Assembly: GCF_021568775.1 (NCBI RefSeq)
Contig: NZ_JAKGSG010000029.1
Span: 179,855-243,854 of the forward strand
DNA from: Antribacter soli
Lineage (GTDB): Bacteria; Actinomycetota; Actinomycetes; Actinomycetales; Cellulomonadaceae
Length of the DNA stretch: 64,000 nucleotides
Direction: 5' to 3'
Shown: positions 19,199-27,461 of the stretch, piece after piece
Position numbering within the stretch: the first letter of the stretch is position 1
Layout: every line of letters starts with the position of its first letter
Program-made: the position numbers and the translations under genes
Notes under the pieces: generated by a model
Told to the model about the DNA's origin: nothing
The model's input: the letters and a program-made list of their open reading frames with translations, nothing else
Databases searched by the model: none

Positions 19199-20041
19199 AT
19201 GATGGGAGGCCACCACGCCGCGTCAGGAGCCGCGGCCTGGGTCGCAGTGACCGCAACGACGCCGATCGCCTTCGGCTGGTATCCCGTCTCCGACGTGGGG
19301 ATCATGACGGGCGCCATCGTGTGCGCCGGGGCAGCGCTCCTGCCCGACGCGGACCACCACAGCGGCACCATCGCGAACTCGCTGTCGCCGGTGTCCGACG
19401 CGGTGGTGAAGGTGGTCGAGACCGTCTCGGGCGGGCACCGCAAGGGCACCCACTCCATCCTGGGCGTCCTCGCCTTCACCGCCATGGCCTGGCTGGTGGG
19501 CCTCCTCGCCATCGACACCGGGCTTGAGGGCGACCTCGGGACCATCCTCATCGGCCCCGGCATCGTCTGCGTGCTGCTCGTCGCGTTCGCGCTGAAGGCG
19601 CTCAAGATCACGCGGGACACCAAGATCCTGCCGTGGACGGTCTCCCTCACCCTGGCCGTCCTCATCGCGATCTTCGCGCCGAGCGAGTGGTACTGGATGC
19701 CGTTCTCCGTGGCGCTCGGCTGCGTCGTGCACATCATCGGCGACATGCTGACCACGCAGGGCGTGCCGCTGGTGTGGCCGCTGAAGTTCCGCTCCCCCAC
19801 CTGGATGCGCGACGGCCGCGGGCTCGAGCTCGACATGATCTGGCGCAACGGCGGCAACCTCTCCCTGCCGATCCTGGGCGACGCGGGATCCGTGCGGGAG
19901 TGGCTGTTCATGACGCCGGTCTCGCTGTACGCCGTCGTCGGCATCGCCTGGGCCGCGCTCGACCAGATGGGCTTCGACACCATGGCGGTGTGGGACGGCC
20001 TCGTCAACGGCATCGGGGACCTGGTCACCTCCTGGTTCTGA
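19199..20041 (+). CDS. YdjM/DUF457-family membrane-bound metal-dependent hydrolase
   Basis: A 280-residue membrane protein. The N-terminal HHAASGAAAWVA and LLPDADHHSGTIA carry the His and Asp residues of the family, and GGHRKGTHSILG and HIIGDMLTTQGVPLVWP supply the others, forming a likely metal site at the membrane surface. Relatives include E. coli YdjM, a LexA-controlled inner-membrane protein; several are linked to phospholipid handling. About five membrane helices. The ATG lies in CCGCCATGATG without a clear Shine-Dalgarno; TAGGGT at 19124-19129 is a possible -10. Confidence 0.8.
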   Translation: MMGGHHAASGAAAWVAVTATTPIAFGWYPVSDVGIMTGAIVCAGAALLPDADHHSGTIANSLSPVSDAVVKVVETVSGGHRKGTHSILGVLAFTAMAWLVGLLAIDTGLEGDLGTILIGPGIVCVLLVAFALKALKITRDTKILPWTVSLTLAVLIAIFAPSEWYWMPFSVALGCVVHIIGDMLTTQGVPLVWPLKFRSPTWMRDGRGLELDMIWRNGGNLSLPILGDAGSVREWLFMTPVSLYAVVGIAWAALDQMGFDTMAVWDGLVNGIGDLVTSWF

Positions 20042-20055
20042 CCGTCCGGCCGGGT

Positions 20056-20061
20056 TAGGGT
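20056..20061 (+). promoter_or_regulatory. Leaderless -10 box of the BenE-like gene
   Basis: TAGGGT followed by 6 nt and the ATG at 20068. It lies 15 bp after the stop of the preceding gene, so the BenE-like gene can be expressed independently. Confidence 0.5.
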
Positions 20062-20067
20062 CCGGCC

Positions 20068-21351
20068 ATGACCGCCGAGCCCCGGACCCACCGGACCGCG
20101 CCCGTGGTGGCCGGCCTCCTCACCGCCCTCGTCGGCTTCACCAGCTCGTACGCCGTCGTGCTCGCCGGGCTGCGGGCCGTCGGCGCCTCACCCGAGCAGG
20201 CTGCGTCCGGGCTCCTCGTCGTGTGCCTCACCCAGGCGCTCGGCATGCTGTGGCTCACCGCCCGGCACCGCCTCCCGCTCACGCTCGCCTGGTCCACGCC
20301 CGGTGCCGCGCTGCTCGCCGGTACAGGGATGGTCGACGGCGGGTGGCCGGCCGCCGTCGGCGCGTTCTGCCTCGTCGGCGCGCTGATCCTCGGCACCGCC
20401 GCGTGGCCGCGCCTCGGCGCCCTGATCGCCGCGATCCCGGTCCCGATCGCCCAGGCCATGCTCGCGGGCGTCCTCGTCTCGCTGTGCCTGGAGCCGGTGC
20501 GGGCGTTCGCCGCGCACCCGCTGCTCGTGGGGCCGGTCGTGCTGACCTGGCTCGTGCTGCTCCGCCTCGCGCCGCGCTGGGCCGTCCCGGCGGCGTTCGC
20601 GGTGGCCCTCGTCGTGCTCGGCGCAAGCGCGGCCCGCGACGGCGGAGTCACCGGCGCCCTCCTCCCCCAGCTCGCGTGGACGACGCCGGAGCTTACCTGG
20701 GCCTCCGCGCTCGGGATCGCGCTGCCGCTCTTCGTCGTGACGATGGCCTCGCAGAACGTGCCCGGCGTCGCCGTCATGGCGTCCTACGGCTACCGGGTCC
20801 CGTGGCGGGAGACGATGGTCGTCACCGGGCTCGGCACCGCCGCCGGGGCACCCGCGGGCGGCCATGCGATCAACCTGGCCGCCATCACTGCCGCGCTCGC
20901 CGCGTCGCCCGACGCGCACCCGGATCCGCGGCGCCGCTGGGTCGCCGCACACACCGCCGGCTGGGCGTACCTCGTGCTGGCGCTGCTCTCGGCCGCGCTC
21001 ACCGCGCTCGTGAGCAGCGGGCCGGACGGCGTGGTCGAGACCGTCGCAGGGCTTGCGCTCCTCGCCACCCTCGGGTCGTCCCTCGCCGCTGCGGCAGGTC
21101 CCGCCGACGGGCGCGAGTCGGCCGTCGTCACGTTCGTCGTGGCCGCCAGCGGCGTGACGTTCCTCGGCATCGGCGCCGCGTTCTGGGCGCTCGCCGCCGG
21201 GCTCGCGGTCCGGTGGGCGCTCTCGTTCCGGCGTCGCGGGACTCCCTCGGCCGACGCGGCGTCCGGCGGCGCCGAGCGCGACGCGGAGCCCGAGACCGAC
21301 GCGGCAGCGGTGCCCGACGCGGAGCCCGAGCCTCAGACGTCGACGCGGTAG
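20068..21351 (+). CDS. benE: BenE-family benzoate/H+ symporter
   Basis: A 427-residue transporter with about 12 helices. LAWSTPGAALLAG (about residues 72-84) and MASQNVPGVAVMASYGYRVPW (about 226-246) are the signature motifs of the BenE family; GAPAGGHAINLAAITAAL follows. BenE proteins take up benzoate-like aromatic acids with protons. The C-terminus is an acidic Asp/Glu/Ala-rich tail. The last 19 bp overlap the convergent tautomerase gene. No benzoate-catabolic genes are adjacent. Confidence 0.85.
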   Translation: MTAEPRTHRTAPVVAGLLTALVGFTSSYAVVLAGLRAVGASPEQAASGLLVVCLTQALGMLWLTARHRLPLTLAWSTPGAALLAGTGMVDGGWPAAVGAFCLVGALILGTAAWPRLGALIAAIPVPIAQAMLAGVLVSLCLEPVRAFAAHPLLVGPVVLTWLVLLRLAPRWAVPAAFAVALVVLGASAARDGGVTGALLPQLAWTTPELTWASALGIALPLFVVTMASQNVPGVAVMASYGYRVPWRETMVVTGLGTAAGAPAGGHAINLAAITAALAASPDAHPDPRRRWVAAHTAGWAYLVLALLSAALTALVSSGPDGVVETVAGLALLATLGSSLAAAAGPADGRESAVVTFVVAASGVTFLGIGAAFWALAAGLAVRWALSFRRRGTPSADAASGGAERDAEPETDAAAVPDAEPEPQTSTR

Positions 21352-21716
21352 GTCAGCGCCAGCTCGTCCCCCGACCGGCCCCGGATTCCCCAGTTCTCCC
21401 GCGGGCTCTCGATCACCACGAGCTCAAGGTCGTCGGCGGCCAGTCCCAGGACGGGGGCGACGTCGTCGTACATCGCGGCGACCAGCGCGCGCTTCGCCTC
21501 CCGGCTGCGCCCCGCGAAGCAGACGACCTCGACGACGAGGTAGGCGGCGGAGCGGGGAGCAACCAGGTCGCCGTCGTCCAGCAGGAGGAAGCGGTGGAAC
21601 CGCTTGTCCTGCGGGAGCTGCCAGGTCTTGACGAGCGCGGCGTGCAGCGCGTCGGACACCTCCGCCCGGCGACCGCCCCACACCGACCGGTTCCCGTAGA
21701 TCTTCACCTGCGCCAT
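21333..21716 (-). CDS. Tautomerase-family protein
   Basis: A 127-residue protein of the larger tautomerase subgroup. MAQVKIYGNRSVW leads and ENWGIRGRSGDELALTYRVDV closes, as in the Tautomerase_3/PF14552 type; the catalytic residue would be the N-terminal amino group only if the Pro-1 rule held, but residue 2 is Ala here, so activity may differ from 4-oxalocrotonate tautomerase. Overlaps the end of benE on the other strand. TAGCGT stands 6 nt before the ATG. Confidence 0.75.
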   Translation of the reverse strand: MAQVKIYGNRSVWGGRRAEVSDALHAALVKTWQLPQDKRFHRFLLLDDGDLVAPRSAAYLVVEVVCFAGRSREAKRALVAAMYDDVAPVLGLAADDLELVVIESPRENWGIRGRSGDELALTYRVDV

Positions 21717-21722
21717 GCGGGA

Positions 21723-21728
21723 ACGCTA
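21723..21728 (-). promoter_or_regulatory. Leaderless -10 box of the tautomerase gene
   Basis: TAGCGT on the minus strand, 6 nt (TCCCGC) before the ATG at 21716. Confidence 0.5.
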
Positions 21729-21755
21729 GCGCCCTGACGGGTCGAGGATGCGGGG

Positions 21756-22952
21756 TCAGACCGGTTCGCGTGCGACGACGACGACGGTCACGTCGTCCTC
21801 CAGCGGCTTGCGCCCGGCGTGCTTCTCCATACGGGCGAGGAAGTCGTCTGCGTCGGCCGACTCCCCGGCCAGTGCGGTGATGTCGTCGAGGGCGGTCAGG
21901 CTCGAGTCGTACAGCTCCAGGACGCCGTCGCTCACCGAGACGAAGTAGTCTCCCGGGCGAAGGGTCAGCGTCCGTTCGGTGCGCACCCTCACGTCGTCCA
22001 GCAGGCCGAACGGGACCCCGGCGGACCCGACGCGCTCGTGGCTCCTGTCGGAGCGGACATGGACCGACAGCCCGTGCCCGGCATCGACGTAGGTCAGCTC
22101 GCCCGTCTCGAGGTCGAGCGCGGCGTGCAGCAGGGTGGCGAAGGACCCGACCCTGGCCATCTCGGGCCCGAGCTGCGCCTCGGCGGCCCGGACGGCCTGC
22201 GACGGCGGCAGCCCGCTCCGCGCGGTCAGCGCCGACCGCAGCCCGGCGGCGAGCACCGCGGCGGAGACTCCCTTGCCCATGACGTCGGCGAGGCTGAGGT
22301 CGATCCGGTCGCCCACCTCCGACCAGGTGTAGAAGTCGCCGCCGACGACGTGGGCCGGCATCGTCAGCCCGATCAGCGTGTACCCCGAACGGTTGACCGG
22401 CGGCGGTTGGAGGTTGCGCAGCATGTCCTCCACGCGCGTGCGGTCGAGATCCTCGGAGATCGTGCGCTCGGCCCAGCGCGCGAACCCCTCGAGGATGGCG
22501 AGCTCGTCCTCGGTGACCGTCCTGGGCTTTGTGTCCACGATGCACAGCGTGCCGATCCGCGTGTCCTGCACCGTCAACGGGGCACCGGCGTAGAACCGCA
22601 GCTGGGGTCCGCCGACGACGACGGGCAGGTTCACGAACCGGGGGTCCTTCGTGGCGTCGGGCACGACCAGCGGCTCGCTCTGCTGCACGGTCACTGCGCA
22701 GAACGTCTCCTCGCGCGGCCGGTAGAGACCCTGTAGCTCGCCCGGCACCGCGGAGTTGACCACGACCCGCTCGTCGTCCATCAGGTTCAGGAACGCCAAC
22801 GGCACGCCGAACGCGTCCTGCACCATCCGGGTGATGCGGTCGAAGCGCTCCTCCCGGCCGGAGTCCAGCAAGCGCAGAGCGTCGAGGACGGCCTGCCTGC
22901 GGCTGTCCTCCGTCACGGCCGAACCGTTCTCGACGCGCGTGTCAACTGTCAT
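21756..22952 (-). CDS. GAF-domain PP2C/SpoIIE-type protein phosphatase
   Basis: A 398-residue cytoplasmic phosphatase. Residues about 20-175 form a GAF sensor domain (FDRITRMVQDAFGVPLAFLNLMDDERV; FYAGAPLTVQDTRIGTLCIVD). Residues about 190-395 are the PP2C-like serine phosphatase, with metal-binding motifs GGDFY, SLADVMGKG, YVDAGHG, VSDGVLELYD and DDVTVVVVA all intact. Such proteins dephosphorylate anti-sigma-factor antagonists in partner-switching pathways. It lies 60 bp after the ParA-like gene on the same strand and 1.8 kb from a Ser/Thr kinase, so they may act in one signalling pathway. GGAGGGGG precedes the ATG. Confidence 0.9.
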   Translation of the reverse strand: MTVDTRVENGSAVTEDSRRQAVLDALRLLDSGREERFDRITRMVQDAFGVPLAFLNLMDDERVVVNSAVPGELQGLYRPREETFCAVTVQQSEPLVVPDATKDPRFVNLPVVVGGPQLRFYAGAPLTVQDTRIGTLCIVDTKPRTVTEDELAILEGFARWAERTISEDLDRTRVEDMLRNLQPPPVNRSGYTLIGLTMPAHVVGGDFYTWSEVGDRIDLSLADVMGKGVSAAVLAAGLRSALTARSGLPPSQAVRAAEAQLGPEMARVGSFATLLHAALDLETGELTYVDAGHGLSVHVRSDRSHERVGSAGVPFGLLDDVRVRTERTLTLRPGDYFVSVSDGVLELYDSSLTALDDITALAGESADADDFLARMEKHAGRKPLEDDVTVVVVAREPV

Positions 22953-23012
22953 GCAGGGCCCCCTCCACCGCTGACACGCCGACTCTACGACACGCCAGTG
23001 GAGCCTGCAGCG

Positions 23013-24608
23013 CTACAGCCCTCGCGCCACCGCAGCGCCCGCACCGAGCCACGCGCGCTGCGTCGCCGGCCGGAGCGCCCCATAGCGGAGGTGGCCGTCC
23101 ACCATGGCGGGGTCGAACGGCACCGTGACGACCTCGCGCGCCAGCGTCGAGTACCCCTCGGCGACCCGCCGTACGTCGTCGGGGCTCCCCTTCGGGTCGG
23201 CCTGCGAGACGATCGCGACCGCCTGCTGGGCCAGGTAGGCCGACCGGCCGTCGCGGCCCGCGAGCGCCTCGAGCAGGAGCGCCCCGGCCTCCGCGTGGTC
23301 GTCGCGCGTCGTGGTCGCGACGACGAGCTGGTCGGCGTGGTCGATCATCCGGAGCCACATCGGGTCCGACTCGTCGTTGCCGGAGTCGATGAAGATCATC
23401 CGGTAGTACTTGGACAGGACGGAGTGGATCGCGTCGACGTCCTCCGGCTCCACGCGCTGCTCGTGCGCGAGGGCCATCGGCTTTGACCGCAGCACGTCGA
23501 AGCGGTCGCGCGTCTGGTGGTGCACATAGCGGGCCAGGTCCGCCGCCTGCGCGGACGGGCCGAGCAGCCGCTCCGACTGCGCCAGCAGGTCGAGCAGCGT
23601 CGACTGGTGCGGCCCCTGCTCCGTGCGCCAGCCGAGGGTGCCGCGAGTCTGGTTGTTGTCCCAGGTCACGACGCCCGCGCCGCCGTGCTGCGCGAACACC
23701 GCCGCGAGCAGCACGGTGCTCGGCGTCTTGCCGGCGCCGCCCTTGCCGTTGACGATCGCGACCGTCCGCGGGCCGGGCCAGTGCTGGCTGACGGCCCGCT
23801 CGTCCTCGCGCTCGGCACGCTCGGCCTCGCTCGGGCCGATACGGATCCCGACCCTCGCGAGCGCGCCGCGCAGCCCCCGCGTCGCCGGGTCCTCGTCGGG
23901 CTCGTGCGTGAGGAACGACTGGCGCACCTCGCGCCGCGTCCGCGGGGCCGCGCTCGGCGCCGTGTCCGGGGCCGCGCTCGGGGCCGTGTCCGGGGCCGCG
24001 CTCGGCGCCGTGTCCGGGGCCGCGCTCGGGGGCGTCGGCGTGGCGACCGTCGCGCCACGCACCCAGTCGGCGACTCCCGGCCGTTCGACCGTTTCGTCCG
24101 AGCCGGACAGGTCCTCCTCCGCGACCGGGAACGCCTCCGCCAGTGTCGGCAGCTCGCCCGCGACGTCACCGTGGGGCACCCCGTTGACGGGCGCGGGAAC
24201 GGGTTCCGGGGTCGGCCGCTGCACCTCGACGGGTGCCGCCGGCTCGGACGCCACCGGCTCGGGCACTGCCGGCTCGGGCTCCGGCCGCCGAACCTCCGGC
24301 TCCGGCCGCCGCACCGCTCCGTCCACCCGGCGTGCTGCGGGGCGCGGGGCGTCGTCCTCCGGAACGACGGTGCCGTCGGGGTGGACGATGAGCGTCCACA
24401 CCCCCTCGGGCCCCTCGGCGCTCGCTCGCACCGCCCGCCCGAACCGCACGGCGTTCTCCGTGACGTGGCGCAGCACCTCGACCCGCGCCTCCTCGAGGCT
24501 GGCCGTGTAGACGTGGTACGGCGTCCCGTCGACCACGACCTGCCCGGAACCGTCCTCCCGGACGAGCGCCTCGATGCGCGGCCAGGACGGAACGGTTTCG
24601 GTGCTCAT
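23013..24608 (-). CDS. ParA/MinD-like ATPase with long N-terminal region
   Basis: A 531-residue protein. Residues 1-85 form a small conserved-looking domain (VVVDGTPYHVYTASLEEARVEVLRHV; GVWTLIVHPDGTVVP). Residues about 90-230 are Pro/Ala/Glu-rich and disordered, with an APDTAPSA repeat. The C-terminal 250 residues are a ParA-type ATPase: the deviant Walker A is VNGKGGAGKTPST, followed by VVTWDNNQTRGTLGW and MIFIDSGNDES. Proteins like this organise cell-pole or secretion structures in actinobacteria; no parB or parS was seen, so chromosome segregation is not indicated. It is divergent from the Ser/Thr kinase across a 190-bp gap and may be its substrate (inference). GAGGAGAAG precedes the ATG. 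Confidence 0.85.
   Translation of the reverse strand: MSTETVPSWPRIEALVREDGSGQVVVDGTPYHVYTASLEEARVEVLRHVTENAVRFGRAVRASAEGPEGVWTLIVHPDGTVVPEDDAPRPAARRVDGAVRRPEPEVRRPEPEPAVPEPVASEPAAPVEVQRPTPEPVPAPVNGVPHGDVAGELPTLAEAFPVAEEDLSGSDETVERPGVADWVRGATVATPTPPSAAPDTAPSAAPDTAPSAAPDTAPSAAPRTRREVRQSFLTHEPDEDPATRGLRGALARVGIRIGPSEAERAEREDERAVSQHWPGPRTVAIVNGKGGAGKTPSTVLLAAVFAQHGGAGVVTWDNNQTRGTLGWRTEQGPHQSTLLDLLAQSERLLGPSAQAADLARYVHHQTRDRFDVLRSKPMALAHEQRVEPEDVDAIHSVLSKYYRMIFIDSGNDESDPMWLRMIDHADQLVVATTTRDDHAEAGALLLEALAGRDGRSAYLAQQAVAIVSQADPKGSPDDVRRVAEGYSTLAREVVTVPFDPAMVDGHLRYGALRPATQRAWLGAGAAVARGL
23947..24031 (-). repeat. 24-bp tandem repeat in the ParA-like gene
   Basis: Three full and one partial copy of a 24-bp unit encode APDTAPSA repeated in frame within the disordered linker. 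Copies differ by single bases. Length variation here would keep the reading frame. Confidence 0.8.
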
Positions 24609-24798
24609 GCGCTTCTCCTCGTACTATCCAGGTTCACCCGGACGACAGCCTCGCCCAGGATCGACCCGCGGTCGAGCGGAACGGCGGCGGGTCGCGGATG
24701 TCCGCCGTCGGGCAGCCTGCTGGGCGGCTTGCCCGCCCTGGTAGGTTGCTCGCATATCCGCTGGTTGATGCCGGTATGTGCTGCCCCGAGGAGCTCGA

Positions 24799-27114
24799 GT
24801 GTCCGACGAGACCGTCCGCCTGCCGTCCGGTGCCGCGGCGCCCACCGAGGTCCACCGGGCCGCGCCGCAGCTGGCTCCCGCCACGGCCCAGGCGACCGTA
24901 CACCTCCCGGGGTACGCCGGGACCGCGGCCGCTGCTCCGGGCGCGGCCGCGGCAACCGTCCGCCTGGGTGCCGCCCCGGACCCCGGCCAGCCCTCCGGCC
25001 GCATCCCCGCGACGGGCGAGGTGCTGGGCGGCTTCGTGCTGCACGAGTCGCTGGGCCACGGCGGGTTCGCGCACGTGTACCGGGCGGAGTCGGCGCAGGA
25101 CGGCGAGGTCGCGCTCAAGGTCCTGACGAACGCGGAGCCGAGCGCGCTGGAGCGGTTCGTCGCCGAGGCAGACCTGCTCTCGCGTCTCGACGGGCGCGGC
25201 TTCCCCGGTTTCGTGCGCGCCGACCTCGAGTCGGCCACGCCGTGGTTCGCGATGGAGCTCGTGCCGGGCAGCACGCTGCAGCAGCTCGTCCAGACGGGCG
25301 GCCCGCTGGCCCGCCGGGACGTGCTGCACGTGGCCGACGACGTCGTCGGCGCCCTGTCGGTGCTGCAGGAGGAGCACTTCCTGCACCGCGACGTGAAGCC
25401 GGCGAACATCATCGCCTCGGGCGGCCGGGCCGTCCTCATCGACCTCGGCATCGCCAAGGGCCACGACGGCACGACGTCGACGCACGCCGCCGGGACGATC
25501 GCCTACATGGCCCCCGAGCTGTTCGCGCGCAAGGCGCACGCCCGCTCCGACGTGTACAGCCTGGGCCTGCTCCTCGTCTTCCTCAGCGCCGGCACGCTGC
25601 CGCCCGACCTCAACTTCCTCGGCCGAGACCTCGAGGCCGAGGACCTGGGCCCCGTCGACGCGCGCCTCGTCCCGCTGATCCTGGCACTGACGCGGCACCG
25701 GCCGGAGGACCGGCCCCCGCTGCACAACATCGCCCGCACCGTGCTGGCGCTGATCAGCCAGGAGGAGCCCGACCCCGGCCTGCTCGACGCCGCCGAGGCG
25801 ACCCGCGCCGAGCGCGCGCTCGTCACCGAGGTGCTCACGGCAGGCACGATCGCGGCCGCGACCGCCGCCGCGCCCACCCCGGTGCAGTCGGGCGAGCCCA
25901 TGACGAACCTCGTCTACGACCAGGCCCTCATGCGCCGCCTGCACGATCTGCACGCCGACGGCTTCGACGGCGCCGCCGAGCAGGTCGTCGCCGACCACGT
26001 GGCCGCCGTCGGGCTGCAGCGGGCCGGCGGGCGCACACCGGGCGAGATCAAGGACTACGTGTGGTCCGCGATGCGCTGGACCGCGGCCCAGCCGCCCGCC
26101 GGCTACGAGAACTCCCACCGCGGATGGACGGCGTTCCAGCAGGCCAAGTCGGCGGCGCAGCGGGCAACCTCGGCGTCGGCCCTCCCGGCGCCGGACGCGA
26201 CGCAGCGCCTCGACCCGACGCCGCGTCCGGCCTACGACCCGGGGCAGACCGTCCGCCTCCCGCCCCAGCCCGCGATGCCGCAGCAGCCACCCGCGCAACG
26301 GTTCGCGCCCGGGTACGCCCCGCAGCCCGGGGTCCAGTCCGGATATGCGGCCCAGCCCGCCGGATACCCGGGCGGCCCGACGCCCGGCGCCCCCGGCCAG
26401 CACCCCGGCGCCGCGGGCTTCGGACCCGGCGCCGGAACGCCCGCCGGGCAGGCGAGGCAGGGCGGCTATCCGGGCGCGCCCGGTGCCCCCGACACGACGC
26501 CGTCACGCCCTGCCGGCGACCGCCGCCCCGAGCGGGACGACCGTACAGACCGCGACGACCGCGACGGCCCGTCGGACAGCGACGGCTGGCGCATCGCCGG
26601 CGTGATGCTCGGCACCTGGCTCCCCCGTGTCCTGCTCGCCCTGGCCGTGTACCAGGCTCTCCGGCTCGTCGGGCCGCTCAGCGACCTGCCGGACGTCTCG
26701 ACGTTCCCGCTGTTCGCCGCCCTCGGCGACCTCGCGGTGTACACGTTCGGCTGGGACGCGGAGTGGGCCCCGTACGTCGCGAACCTCGCGATCCCCGCGC
26801 TGGGGCTGGTGCTCGCGGTGATTGCGAACGCGGTGCAGTCGCTGCGCGCGAAGCGCGGGCACCACGTGTGGCCGTACGTGCTGCTCATCACGCTGTGGGC
26901 GGTGCTGATCGGGATCCAGGCCGTCATCGGCTTCGCGCAGCAGGTGCGCGAGGACGTCGAGCAGGGCGTGGAGCAGAGCATCGAGGACGCGAAGCAGGAC
27001 GTTCAGGACGAGATCGACCAGGGCGTCGAGGACGCGAAGCAGGATGCGGCCGAGAACGTCCAGCGCAGCATCGACGAGATGTTCCAGAACATGTTCGGCG
27101 GCGGGGACGACTGA
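24799..27114 (+). CDS. Transmembrane Ser/Thr protein kinase
   Basis: A 771-residue protein with GTG start after GAGGAG. Residues about 75-330 form a Hanks-type kinase: glycine loop LGHGGFAHVY, Lys in VALKVL, HRDVKPANI with catalytic Asp198, DLG in place of DFG, and YMAPE. A short helical domain follows (VYDQALMRRLHDLHADGFD), then about 170 residues rich in Pro, Gln and Gly, then four or so membrane helices (about 598-715). The C-terminal end is a heptad-like coil with repeated EDAKQDVQ/EDAKQDAA. The membrane part is at the C-terminus rather than between the kinase and PASTA domains as in PknB, so what it senses is unclear. It is divergent from the ParA-like gene. Confidence 0.9.
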   Translation: MSDETVRLPSGAAAPTEVHRAAPQLAPATAQATVHLPGYAGTAAAAPGAAAATVRLGAAPDPGQPSGRIPATGEVLGGFVLHESLGHGGFAHVYRAESAQDGEVALKVLTNAEPSALERFVAEADLLSRLDGRGFPGFVRADLESATPWFAMELVPGSTLQQLVQTGGPLARRDVLHVADDVVGALSVLQEEHFLHRDVKPANIIASGGRAVLIDLGIAKGHDGTTSTHAAGTIAYMAPELFARKAHARSDVYSLGLLLVFLSAGTLPPDLNFLGRDLEAEDLGPVDARLVPLILALTRHRPEDRPPLHNIARTVLALISQEEPDPGLLDAAEATRAERALVTEVLTAGTIAAATAAAPTPVQSGEPMTNLVYDQALMRRLHDLHADGFDGAAEQVVADHVAAVGLQRAGGRTPGEIKDYVWSAMRWTAAQPPAGYENSHRGWTAFQQAKSAAQRATSASALPAPDATQRLDPTPRPAYDPGQTVRLPPQPAMPQQPPAQRFAPGYAPQPGVQSGYAAQPAGYPGGPTPGAPGQHPGAAGFGPGAGTPAGQARQGGYPGAPGAPDTTPSRPAGDRRPERDDRTDRDDRDGPSDSDGWRIAGVMLGTWLPRVLLALAVYQALRLVGPLSDLPDVSTFPLFAALGDLAVYTFGWDAEWAPYVANLAIPALGLVLAVIANAVQSLRAKRGHHVWPYVLLITLWAVLIGIQAVIGFAQQVREDVEQGVEQSIEDAKQDVQDEIDQGVEDAKQDAAENVQRSIDEMFQNMFGGGDD

Positions 27115-27212
27115 CCCGAGGATCGGCGCACGGATATTTCCTGGCGGGCGCACGGCATCGCCTGGCATGCTCATCGCACGGTCCCCGACGGGGGATCGGC
27201 AAGCCCCGCCCG

Positions 27213-27246
27213 GCGGCGCACCCCAGCACAGTGCTGGGAGCGCCGC
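27213..27246 (+). terminator. Stable two-part hairpin after the kinase gene
   Basis: An inner palindrome CCCAGCAC-A-GTGCTGGG (27222-27238) is extended by GCGGCGC (27213-27219) pairing with GCGCCGC (27240-27246) across a small internal loop. It lies 99 nt after the kinase stop and 27 nt before the short ORF; it could end the kinase transcript or control the downstream genes. Confidence 0.45.
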
Positions 27247-27272
27247 GGGCTCGTACGGAGGGAGGCCCCGCC

Positions 27273-27389
27273 ATGGACGACGTCGTCTCGCGCGCCGCAG
27301 GCCGGGACCAGCAGCTGGTCCCCTGCCCGGCGCCCGCCGCCCCCGCCGTACCGAGGAGCGCCCTGCCGTCCGGCAGCCGGATCCGCTGA
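27273..27389 (+). CDS. Possible short ORF upstream of the RIO-type kinase
   Basis: A 38-codon ORF that begins MDDVVSRAAGRDQQLVPC after GGAGGGAGG at ideal spacing. The rest is Pro/Ala-rich with no recognised family. The ribosome binding site is the main evidence. It may be a leader peptide for the kinase gene 72 bp downstream, or chance. Confidence 0.3.
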   Translation: MDDVVSRAAGRDQQLVPCPAPAAPAVPRSALPSGSRIR

Positions 27390-27461
27390 GCCCGACGCAC
27401 GTCGAGCTGATCCGGCCCGCCCGGGCCGGCCCCCGCGCTCCTCACTCCCGAGGAGCACACC

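Larger units (their letters stand above)
27115..27461 (+). other. Intergenic region with a strong hairpin and a possible short ORF
   Basis: This 347-bp gap between the kinase and the RIO-type kinase holds the hairpin at 27213-27246, a 38-codon ORF with a perfect-looking ribosome binding site, and GAGGAG at 27449-27454 for the following TTG start. No other feature was seen. Confidence 0.5.

Noticed and set aside
23013..24608. ParA-like gene as a plasmid or chromosome partition locus
   Set aside because: No parB gene and no parS-like 16-bp site was seen next to it.
23517..27389. 1290-codon plus-strand frame across the ParA and kinase genes
   Set aside because: Arg/Pro-rich shadow; only its last 38 codons with an independent ribosome binding site were kept as a possible short ORF.
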